Positions 1 through 6,430 of a DNA stretch of 8,904 nt are shown in pieces (positions within the stretch are counted from its first letter, which is position 1; each line of letters begins with the position of its first letter). The position numbers and the translations under genes were made by a program. Source of the stretch: Tepidimonas sp. (GTDB lineage Bacteria; Pseudomonadota; Gammaproteobacteria; Burkholderiales; Burkholderiaceae_C); assembly GCA_025054905.1 (NCBI GenBank), contig JANWZF010000327.1, positions 1-8,904 of the forward strand, read 5' to 3'. Under the pieces are notes generated by a model. It ran no database searches. It was not told where the DNA came from and saw nothing but the letters and a program-made list of their open reading frames with translations.

Positions 1-31
1 CGTCGCGCATAACGCATCCGGCAGCAGGCCT

Positions 32-238
<207 letters not shown>

Positions 239-1447
239 TCACAACCGCGCCAGCAGGCGGTCGACGGCCACACGCACGCGCACGTGCTCAGGCGCCACAC
301 TGTGGCGGACCTCGTAAGTCGGGTCAGCCGTATCGCGCAGCAGCGGCTCGCCGCGCGGCAGGCCATCGCGCCCGGTCAGCGCCAACACCAGGGGCGTGGT
401 GACCCGCTTGCCGCGCCGCACCACCATCGCCAGCTCACCGCTGGCCAGCTCGACATAACTGCCCGGCACGTAAAGGCCCAGCGTGCGCACCAGCGCGGCC
501 CCCAGCGGCGTGGGCACACCGCTGGCGTCCAGGCAGACGTCGCGCGCGGCCTGCTGCGCCGGCAGACCCGGCCGGTGCAGCCGCGGGCTCAGACGCGCCA
601 CATACACGTCCACCAGCCGTAGCAGCTGCGCCGGTTCGCTGACCTCGGTCAGCCCGCGCGGGTAGCCCCCGCCCCCACGGACCTCGTGGTGGTCGCGCAC
701 CAACTCCAGCCATAGCGGGTCGCTGACGCCGACACGGCGCAGGATGTCTTCGCCGCGCACCGGATGCTCGTGCACGGCGCGGCGCTGCTGCGGATTCAGT
801 GGGGCATCCTGGCGCGCCAGGTCGTCATGCAAGCGCGCCATGCCGACATTCATCGACAGCGCGGCGCGGCGCACCGCGTCGCCCGTGGCTTCAGGCCATT
901 GCAGCGTCTGCGCCACCAGCTCGGCCACGCTGGCGCAGGTCAGCGCATGGCTGGCGCTGTAGCCCAACTCGCGATCGAACAGCATCTGCACGAGCACGAG
1001 CAGCACGTCATCCGCGCGCCGCAGCAGCAGCGTGTGCAGCCGGCGATCCACGCGCACGAAGCGCCCGGCAAAGTCCTGCGCCTGTTCGCCTTGGTGCAGC
1101 AGCAGGGTCAACACCGTGTGCAGATCCGCCAACTGTTCGCCCAGCGGGCGCGACGATTCATCAGGCTCGGCGGGCTCGTCGAACTGCATCGGCCGCGCGA
1201 TGTGCGCCAGGTCATCCAGCGACCGGTTGCTGCGCAACGCACGGTCCAGCGCGGCGGTGTAGTGAAAGCGCCAGGTCTCGTGGTCTTCGCGGCGGATCAT
1301 CGGCGCGTGCATGCGCAGCCACTCGCGGTGCCGCTCATCGCGTATCACGTCCCCCTTGCGCAACAGCAACTGGCCGCGCGCATCCCACACGTGGACGGGC
1401 AGGGGCTCACCCAGGGTGATCTCGTCGATCGGCAGCGGAACGTCCAT
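239..1447 (-). CDS. Degenerate HD-GYP-like signalling protein (probably non-catalytic)
   Basis: A 402-aa soluble protein without signal peptide or membrane segment. Residues about 8-55 form a small N-terminal module (LGEPLPVHVWD ... LLLRKGDVI) like those found ahead of HD domains in betaproteobacterial signalling proteins. Residues about 150-290 align with the HD-GYP fold: H167, H228-P229, the H253-H254-E255 triad, G261-Y262-P263 and D280 are kept. The HD dyad of the usual LLHDIGK motif is replaced by M199-N200 (SMNVGM), and the Asp of HHExxDG is Gly258. Loss of the dyad predicts no c-di-GMP hydrolysis and suggests a binding, scaffold or regulatory role. Residues about 320-360 (LYVPGSYVELASGELAMV) match a C-terminal module of the divergent HD-GYP gene. 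The ATG at 1447 is chosen because it precedes the conserved N-terminus. A GTG at 1501 would add 18 unrelated residues, and neither start has a strong ribosome site. Domain class is fairly secure; function is inferred. Confidence 0.85.
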   Translation of the reverse strand: MDVPLPIDEITLGEPLPVHVWDARGQLLLRKGDVIRDERHREWLRMHAPMIRREDHETWRFHYTAALDRALRSNRSLDDLAHIARPMQFDEPAEPDESSRPLGEQLADLHTVLTLLLHQGEQAQDFAGRFVRVDRRLHTLLLRRADDVLLVLVQMLFDRELGYSASHALTCASVAELVAQTLQWPEATGDAVRRAALSMNVGMARLHDDLARQDAPLNPQQRRAVHEHPVRGEDILRRVGVSDPLWLELVRDHHEVRGGGGYPRGLTEVSEPAQLLRLVDVYVARLSPRLHRPGLPAQQAARDVCLDASGVPTPLGAALVRTLGLYVPGSYVELASGELAMVVRRGKRVTTPLVLALTGRDGLPRGEPLLRDTADPTYEVRHSVAPEHVRVRVAVDRLLARL

Positions 1448-1511
1448 CTTGGCTCGCAACAGGCGCAACCCGCACTGTAGCGCAGCGACGGCCCAGGACA
1501 CCCGGGTTCGT

Positions 1512-1520
1512 TGCGATAAT
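1512..1520 (+). promoter_or_regulatory. Candidate extended -10 promoter for the HD-GYP/GGDEF-EAL operon
   Basis: TGC followed directly by GATAAT (1515-1520) fits the TGn extended -10 form. It predicts a start of transcription near 1527 and a leader of about 26 nt before the ATG at 1553, leaving the ribosome site at 1541-1545 inside the mRNA. No good -35 box lies 16-18 bp upstream, which is tolerable for extended -10 promoters. The site is in the 105-bp divergent region shared with the minus-strand HD gene. Judged by eye only. Confidence 0.4.
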
Positions 1521-1540
1521 GGCTATCTGACCATGTGCCC

Positions 1541-1545
1541 AGGAC
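1541..1545 (+). promoter_or_regulatory. Shine-Dalgarno site that decides the HD-GYP start
   Basis: The AGGAC sequence sits 7-8 nt before the ATG at 1553. It supports that start over the in-frame GTG at 1535, which has no such site and would add only six residues lacking family similarity. Confidence 0.6.
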
Positions 1546-1552
1546 GTCGCCC

Positions 1553-2827
1553 ATGACCGAACCCGCCCTACCCGTGATCCCGGTGACGGAGTTGCGCGTC
1601 GGTCACTTTGTGTTGCTGGATCTGGGGTGGATGGATCACCCGTTCCCGCGCAACAACTTCCGGATTGCCTCGACGCGCCAGATCGAAGCCATCCGCGCGC
1701 TGGGGCTGACACGCGTGCGCATCGACCCGGCGCGCAGCGATCTGGACCCGTCGCCCCAGCCGACGGCCGCCGCGACCGAGGGGTCGGCCGCCGATGCGTC
1801 AGCGGGCCCGCCCTCGGCGCAAGCGGCGCGGCTGGCGGCGCTGGCCGCCCAGCGCCACAGCCTGCAGCGTTGCGAGCGGCGCTACCACGAGGGGGCACGC
1901 CGCTACCGGGCGCTGTTGGACGACCTGGAGCGCGAGCCGCAGCACGCCGGCGCGCAGGCCAGCGCCCTGGTGAACGAGATGGTGGCCGACATCGCCGGCC
2001 CGTCCGAGTCGGCCATTCGCCTGCTCGGCGATATCCAGGGCGACCGCGGCGCCCAGCACGCGATGAACGTCACCGTGCTGGCGTTGCTGCTGGGGCGGGT
2101 GCTGGGTCTGGAGCCGGCCGCCCTGCAGACGCTGGGGCTGGCCGCCCTGCTGCACGACATCGGCAAGCAGCGGCTGCCTGAGCTGGTGCGGCACAAGGAT
2201 GAGGCCTTTACGGCGGCGCAGCTCAAGGCCTATCAGGAACATGCGACGCTGGGGGCCAGTTTGGTGCGCAGCATGGGGCTGGCCGACGAGGTGGCCCAGG
2301 CCGTGCAGCAGCACCACGAAGCGGCCGACGGCAGCGGATTTCCAACCGGCTGCCGCGGCGAGGCCATGTCGCCCGCCGCCCATGTGCTGGCGCTGATCAA
2401 CCGCTACGACCGGATGTGCAATCCGCACCACCCGGCCAAGGCGATGACGCCGCACGAAAGCCTGGCGCTGCTGTTCGCCCGTCAGCGCAGCCAGTTCGAG
2501 GCGCGTACGCTGGCCGCGTTCATCCGGATGATGGGCGTGTACCCGCCGGGCTCGATCGTGCAGCTCAGCGATGGGCGCTACGCGCAGGTGCAGGCGGTCA
2601 ACGCGGCGCGGCCGCTGAAGCCCCGCGTGCTGGTGCACGACCCGACAATCCCCCGCAGCGAGGCCCTGCTGCTGGATCTGGAGACGCAACCGCAGCTGTC
2701 CATTCAACGCAGCCTGCGGCCCGACCAGCTACCCCGCGCGGCGCTGGACTATCTGGAGCCGCGCCCGCGCTACTGCTACTTTTTTGAGCGGGCGCTCAGC
2801 GCCGCCCAAGGGGAGGGTTCGCCGTGA
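1553..2827 (+). CDS. DUF3391 + HD-GYP cyclic-di-GMP phosphodiesterase
   Basis: A 424-aa cytoplasmic protein. Residues about 10-60 match DUF3391 (LRVGHFVLLDLGW ... HPF ... VRID), the module commonly found ahead of HD-GYP domains. A variable Ala-rich linker, about 65-100, follows. The HD-GYP domain covers roughly 130-300: H169, H201-D202 in LLHDIGK with K205, H230, H254-H255-E256, and D259-G-S-G-F-P264, a GFP variant of GYP. HD-GYP enzymes hydrolyse c-di-GMP to pGpG or GMP with a two- or three-metal centre. One expected metal ligand, the Asp of the downstream 'vaDvyDA' motif, is Asn283 here (LINRYDRMCNP), so metal number or activity may differ. Residues about 328-362 (VYPPGSIVQLSDGRYAQV) form a C-terminal module shared with the divergent degenerate paralog. 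The ATG at 1553 has an AGGAC ribosome site. The stop overlaps the next gene's GTG start (GTGA), implying translational coupling. Confidence 0.92.
   Translation: MTEPALPVIPVTELRVGHFVLLDLGWMDHPFPRNNFRIASTRQIEAIRALGLTRVRIDPARSDLDPSPQPTAAATEGSAADASAGPPSAQAARLAALAAQRHSLQRCERRYHEGARRYRALLDDLEREPQHAGAQASALVNEMVADIAGPSESAIRLLGDIQGDRGAQHAMNVTVLALLLGRVLGLEPAALQTLGLAALLHDIGKQRLPELVRHKDEAFTAAQLKAYQEHATLGASLVRSMGLADEVAQAVQQHHEAADGSGFPTGCRGEAMSPAAHVLALINRYDRMCNPHHPAKAMTPHESLALLFARQRSQFEARTLAAFIRMMGVYPPGSIVQLSDGRYAQVQAVNAARPLKPRVLVHDPTIPRSEALLLDLETQPQLSIQRSLRPDQLPRAALDYLEPRPRYCYFFERALSAAQGEGSP
2808..2817 (+). promoter_or_regulatory. Strong ribosome binding site inside the HD-GYP 3' end
   Basis: AAGGGGAGGG ends 6 nt before the GTG at 2824. 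It lies inside the coding sequence of the upstream HD-GYP gene. It supports the GTG as the true start of the GGDEF-EAL gene and suggests that ribosomes re-initiate or are recruited at this overlap. Confidence 0.75.
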
Positions 2828-5253
2828 GCCATCTGCATTGGGCCGCCATCACCGAGGGGCTGCTGGAGTCGGTGTGGGTGGTCGACCCGACCACGCTGCA
2901 GATCCTGGCCGTCAACCAAGCCGCGCTGCGCCTGGTGGGCGCCACGCGCGAGGCGATGGTGGGCAGCCCCGTGCACGCGTGGGCCAGCGACCTGCAGGAT
3001 CACGTGTACTGGGACGAGTGGCGCAGCGGGATCAGGCAGATGCTGGAGTCGGAGGCGTGGCTGCGCCGTACCGACGGCGAGCTGCTGCGGGTGCAGCGCC
3101 GCATCGGCCCGGTGCACCCCGAAGGCGGCGCGCCGGTGGTGCTGGTGGCCATGCAGGATCTGACCGACTGGCAGCGCACCCAGCAGCGGTTGGAGGAGCT
3201 GCTGGCCGAACTGCGCGCGGTGCTGGAGTCGTCCTCCGACGGCATCCTGGTGTGCGACCTGGATGGACGCGTGCGCGCGTTCAACCGCGCCTTTGCGCAC
3301 ATCTGGGAGCTGCCCGAGGCCCTGCTGACCGAGCCGGACGATGCGGCGCTGCTGCGCCATCTGGCCGCCGCCGTGCAGGATGCCAGCGCTTTCCAGGCCC
3401 GCTTGAGCGAGCTGCAGCGCGCGCCGCTGCTGGAGGCCCACGACATCGTGCTGCTGCGCAGCGGCCGCATCCTGGAGCGCAGCACCCGCCCGCAGCTGGC
3501 GCGTGGACGCCCCGTGGGCCGCATCCACGTCTACCGCGACATCACCGAGCACGCCGCCCTCGATGCCAAGCTGCGGCTGGCGGCCAAGGTGTTCGAAGCG
3601 AGTCTGGACGCCATCGTCGTCACCGATCCGCAGCGCCACATCGTGGCCTGCAACCCGGCCGCGCTGCGCTTGGCCGCGCTCGACCATGACGATGCCAGCG
3701 GGTGGCCGATTGAGACGCTGCTCGATGCCCCCAACCGCCCGGGCTGGCCAGTGCAGGTCGACCAAGCGCTGGCCGAGCGCGGCTATTGGGAGGGCGAGCT
3801 GTGGCTGCGCCGCCCGCACGGCCCAGGGGTGGCGTTGCTGGTGTCATGGGTGATGCTGCGCGACGCGCAAGGCCAGCCGCTCAACACCGTGCTGTTTGCC
3901 AAGGACCTGTCGGAAAAGCTCGAGGCGCAGCGGCGCATCGAGCAGCTGGCCTACAGCGATCCGCTGACCGGTCTGCCCAACCGCCTGATGCTGGGCGAGC
4001 GCGTTGGACACGCGATCCGGCTGGCCCAGCGCAGCGGGCAGGGCTTTGCGGTGCTGTTTCTGGATCTGGACCGCTTCAAAGGCATCAACGATTCGCTCGG
4101 CCACGCCTTTGGTGATCGGGTGCTGGTGGAAATCGCCCAGCGGCTGCAGCGTTGCCTGCGCCAGACCGACACGCTGGCGCGGCTGGGCGGCGACGAATTC
4201 GTCATCCATTTGCACGACGCCAACCGGCATGCCGCTGAACTCGCAGCCCAGCGCATCATCGAGGCGGTGACGCGACCGGTGACGATCGACGAGATGCAGT
4301 TCACGCTGTCGTGCAGCATCGGCATCGCGATGTATCCGGACGACGGCACGACACTGGACGAACTGATCCAGTGCGCCGACACCGCGATGTACCAGGTCAA
4401 GGACCGCGGCAAGGGCCACTGGCGCTTTTACCAGCCCGACATGAACGCCGACCTGCTGGCGCGCATCCAGACCGACCACGCGATGCGCCAGGGCCTGCAG
4501 CGCGGCGAGTTCGAGCTGTACTACCAGCCGCGTGTGGACCTGCGCCGTGGCCGCGTCACCGCCTGCGAGGCGTTGCTGCGCTGGCACCGCCCGGGGGCCG
4601 GACTGGTGCTGCCCGCAGCGTTCATCGGCGTGGCCGAAGAGACTGGCCTGATCGTGCAGCTGGGCCAGTGGGTGCTGCAGCAGGCGGTGGCCCAGGCCCG
4701 CCGCTGGCTGGACGCCGGCCAGCCGACCCAGGTCGCGGTCAACGTCTCGGCACTGCAGTTCGAACAACCCGGCTTCGTGCAGGAGGTGGCCGAGACGCTG
4801 CAACGACACGGCCTGCCCCCGTCGCTGCTGGAGCTGGAGTTGACCGAAACGATCCTGGTGCGCGACGCCGACGACGCACTGGCCAAGCTGCAGGCCCTGG
4901 CGGCGCTGGGGGTGGAGCTGTCGCTGGACGACTTCGGCACCGGCTACTCCAGCCTGACCTACCTGAAGCGTTTCCCGCTGCATCGGCTCAAGATCGACCG
5001 CAGCTTCGTGATGACCCTGCACGAGCAGGCCGCCGCCGATGTGGCCATCGTGGCGGCCATCGTGCAGATGGGGCATGCGCTGGGCATGGAGGCCGTGGCC
5101 GAGGGGGTGGAGCACGCCCACCAGCTGCAGCGCCTGCGCGCGCTGGGCTGCGACCACTTCCAGGGCTTTTGGTACGCGCGGCCGCTACCGGCGGCGGAGG
5201 TCGCCGCGCATCTGGGCCAGGCCCCCGCGCTGCCCTCGCCGGCTTCAGCCTGA
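2824..5253 (+). CDS. Triple-PAS GGDEF-EAL cyclic-di-GMP signalling protein
   Basis: An 809-aa protein with no membrane segment or signal peptide, so a cytoplasmic sensor. Three PAS-like domains occupy about 5-118, 130-245 and 252-367, joined by short helical linkers. The GGDEF domain (about 375-535) carries intact G455-G-D-E-F459 and an RxxD inhibitory site, R446-QT-D449, exactly five residues upstream, so diguanylate cyclase activity with product inhibition is expected. The EAL domain (about 550-800) keeps E582-A-L584, N640-V-S642, E672-L-T-E675, D702-D703-F-G-T-G-Y, K723-I-D725, E760 in AEGVE and Q780, the set needed for Mg-dependent hydrolysis of c-di-GMP to pGpG. Both halves look competent, so net direction probably depends on PAS input. 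The PAS ligands cannot be read from sequence. The gene overlaps the HD-GYP gene by 4 bp, and its stop overlaps the convergent tlpA-like gene by 9 bp. The GTG start has a strong AAGGGGAGGG site. Confidence 0.96.
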   Translation: MSHLHWAAITEGLLESVWVVDPTTLQILAVNQAALRLVGATREAMVGSPVHAWASDLQDHVYWDEWRSGIRQMLESEAWLRRTDGELLRVQRRIGPVHPEGGAPVVLVAMQDLTDWQRTQQRLEELLAELRAVLESSSDGILVCDLDGRVRAFNRAFAHIWELPEALLTEPDDAALLRHLAAAVQDASAFQARLSELQRAPLLEAHDIVLLRSGRILERSTRPQLARGRPVGRIHVYRDITEHAALDAKLRLAAKVFEASLDAIVVTDPQRHIVACNPAALRLAALDHDDASGWPIETLLDAPNRPGWPVQVDQALAERGYWEGELWLRRPHGPGVALLVSWVMLRDAQGQPLNTVLFAKDLSEKLEAQRRIEQLAYSDPLTGLPNRLMLGERVGHAIRLAQRSGQGFAVLFLDLDRFKGINDSLGHAFGDRVLVEIAQRLQRCLRQTDTLARLGGDEFVIHLHDANRHAAELAAQRIIEAVTRPVTIDEMQFTLSCSIGIAMYPDDGTTLDELIQCADTAMYQVKDRGKGHWRFYQPDMNADLLARIQTDHAMRQGLQRGEFELYYQPRVDLRRGRVTACEALLRWHRPGAGLVLPAAFIGVAEETGLIVQLGQWVLQQAVAQARRWLDAGQPTQVAVNVSALQFEQPGFVQEVAETLQRHGLPPSLLELELTETILVRDADDALAKLQALAALGVELSLDDFGTGYSSLTYLKRFPLHRLKIDRSFVMTLHEQAAADVAIVAAIVQMGHALGMEAVAEGVEHAHQLQRLRALGCDHFQGFWYARPLPAAEVAAHLGQAPALPSPASA

Positions 5254-5775
5254 GGCCAGTGCCGCCTGCCACGCCTGCAGGTCAGCGGGCTCCACCTTGC
5301 CCAGCTTGCGCTGGGCCAGCCGCCCGCGCGCATCGAACACGACGGTAAACGGCAGCGCGCCGGTGGGGTTGCCGAGCTGGCGCGCCAGCTCGGTGCCGCC
5401 CCAGCCGGCCAGCCCGATCGCAAGGCTCAGCGGCTGCCGCTGCAAAAAGGCGCGTACCGCGCTGGGCTGGTCGATGGCCAGCGCCAGCACGCGCCAGCCG
5501 CGGCCCCGCTGCTCGCGGTCAAAACGCTCCAGCAACGGCAGCTCTTCCACGCAGGGAGGACACCACGTCGCCCAGAAGTTGAGCAGCAGCGGGCCGCCAC
5601 GCAGCTCGGCAGCGCGGATCTGGCCGCCTTCGGGGCGCTCCCATTGTCCGGCCCAGAAGGCCGTCTCGGCCCCGTCGGCCACCGGCTGCGGACGCAGCCG
5701 CCACGCCGCCACAGCGGCCCCGAGTGCAGCCGCCCCTACCCCCACCGTCACCAGCCACACGCGCCGACCGTTCAT
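5245..5775 (-). CDS. Membrane-anchored TlpA-like thiol:disulfide oxidoreductase
   Basis: A 176-aa protein of the TlpA/ResA/redoxin type. Residues about 7-24 form a hydrophobic N-terminal segment after MNGRR, acting as an uncleaved anchor or signal, so the domain faces the periplasm. The thioredoxin fold covers about 38-172, with LLLNFWATWCPPC giving the active site W71-C72-P-P-C75. The predicted cis-proline is P142 in GALPFTVVFD. Such proteins reduce or oxidise cysteines of secreted partners, for example in cytochrome c maturation; the partner here is unknown. The ATG at 5775 has GGAGGG (5782-5787 on this strand) 6 nt upstream. Longer in-frame starts up to 5889 lack similarity and would overlap the upstream gene heavily. 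The start overlaps that gene's stop as ATGA, so the two are translationally coupled. The last 9 bp overlap the convergent GGDEF-EAL gene. Confidence 0.92.
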   Translation of the reverse strand: MNGRRVWLVTVGVGAAALGAAVAAWRLRPQPVADGAETAFWAGQWERPEGGQIRAAELRGGPLLLNFWATWCPPCVEELPLLERFDREQRGRGWRVLALAIDQPSAVRAFLQRQPLSLAIGLAGWGGTELARQLGNPTGALPFTVVFDARGRLAQRKLGKVEPADLQAWQAALASG

Positions 5776-6374
5776 CTGTTGCCCTCCGCGGCCAGCAACG
5801 CGCGCACCTCCTCGGCGGTGCCACGCGGCGTGCGGCCCAGGGCATCGGGCAGCCGCGCACCGCGGCGCGCCCGAGCGTCGTTGACCCACAGGTGCAGCCC
5901 GACGTGCTCGCCCAGGCCCGCGCAGTGCACCGACAGGTGCAGCACCGGCACTTCGCGCCCCTGCAGGCCGCGCGCCTGCGCGCTGTCATAGGCCAGGCCG
6001 GCGTTGATCAGGTCGATTTCCACCGCCTTGGGATCATCGCTGAACAGCTGCAGGTGAATGTCGCAGCGGCGCGTGGCCGTGCCGTGCCACACCGCCCCGC
6101 CCAGCAGCGGCTCATAGGCAGCCAGGCGCTGCATCCAGTCCAGCGCGGTGGCGCGCAGCGCGGCCAGCTCGCGCGGCTGGGTGTCGGCGTGAAACAGCGC
6201 CAGATGCTGGCGGATCGCCGCCTCCTGCAGTGCGGCACCGGGCAACGCGGTCCGCGCGGGCAGGCCCAGGCGTTGGCGCGCCTGCTCCTGCGCCGTGCGC
6301 ACCGGCCAGCCGTCGTCGACGATCAGGGCGGCAGCCAGCGCAGCGATTTCCTGTTGGACGGCATCGTCGAGCAT
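5772..6374 (-). CDS. Conserved-looking hypothetical protein coupled to tlpA-like gene
   Basis: A 200-aa protein with no signal peptide or membrane segment, so probably cytoplasmic. I do not recognise a named family. Its N-terminal half is helical and Ala/Leu-rich. The core, about residues 88-125 (LLGGAVWHGTATRRCDIHLQ, then KAVEIDLINAGLAYD), alternates beta-like stretches with Gly and Asp. It vaguely recalls nucleotidyltransferase folds (Gly-Gly followed by D105 with a later E119-I-D121), but the canonical DxD pair is not clear, so this is only a suggestion. The C-terminus is Arg-rich (NDARARRGARLP). It is the first gene of a two-gene operon, overlapping the tlpA-like gene by ATGA, and is divergent from mpl across 56 bp. 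The ATG at 6374 has no Shine-Dalgarno sequence. A weak -10-like GACAAT at 6381-6386 would make the transcript start at or near the ATG. Confidence 0.8.
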   Translation of the reverse strand: MLDDAVQQEIAALAAALIVDDGWPVRTAQEQARQRLGLPARTALPGAALQEAAIRQHLALFHADTQPRELAALRATALDWMQRLAAYEPLLGGAVWHGTATRRCDIHLQLFSDDPKAVEIDLINAGLAYDSAQARGLQGREVPVLHLSVHCAGLGEHVGLHLWVNDARARRGARLPDALGRTPRGTAEEVRALLAAEGNR

Positions 6375-6416
6375 GACGCGATTGTCGGGCAGACCGGCGC
6401 CGCGTGCAGCGGCCGC

Positions 6417-6422
6417 GATAAT
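6417..6422 (+). promoter_or_regulatory. Candidate -10 element of mpl
   Basis: GATAAT lies within GCGATAATG (6415-6423), the same nine bases found ahead of the HD-GYP operon at 1513-1521. If used as a -10 box it predicts a transcription start near 6429, one or two bases before the mpl ATG, that is a nearly leaderless mRNA. This would agree with the absence of a Shine-Dalgarno sequence (only GCGCCCCC precedes the ATG). No recognisable -35 lies 16-18 bp upstream, so confidence is limited. Confidence 0.35.
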
Positions 6423-6430
6423 GCGCCCCC

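Noticed and set aside
764..1480. Plus-strand open frame opposite the degenerate HD gene
   Set aside because: The product is Gln/Arg/His-rich with no domain, and the sense frame has recognisable HD-GYP features.
1448..1501. GTG start at 1501 for the degenerate HD protein
   Set aside because: The added 18 residues do not look like the family N-terminus, no ribosome site precedes it, and it would use up half of the divergent promoter region.
1500..1507. Palindrome ACCCGGGT in the divergent region as an operator
   Set aside because: Eight bases of perfect symmetry are expected often in such GC-rich DNA, and the symmetry does not extend further.
2776..3819. Long minus-strand open frame opposite the GGDEF-EAL gene (also 1799-2707, 3844-5157 and 6323-7948)
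   Set aside because: These are antisense shadows of high-GC genes. Their products are low-complexity, rich in Arg, Gln, His and Leu, with no recognisable domains, while the sense frames carry clear catalytic motifs.
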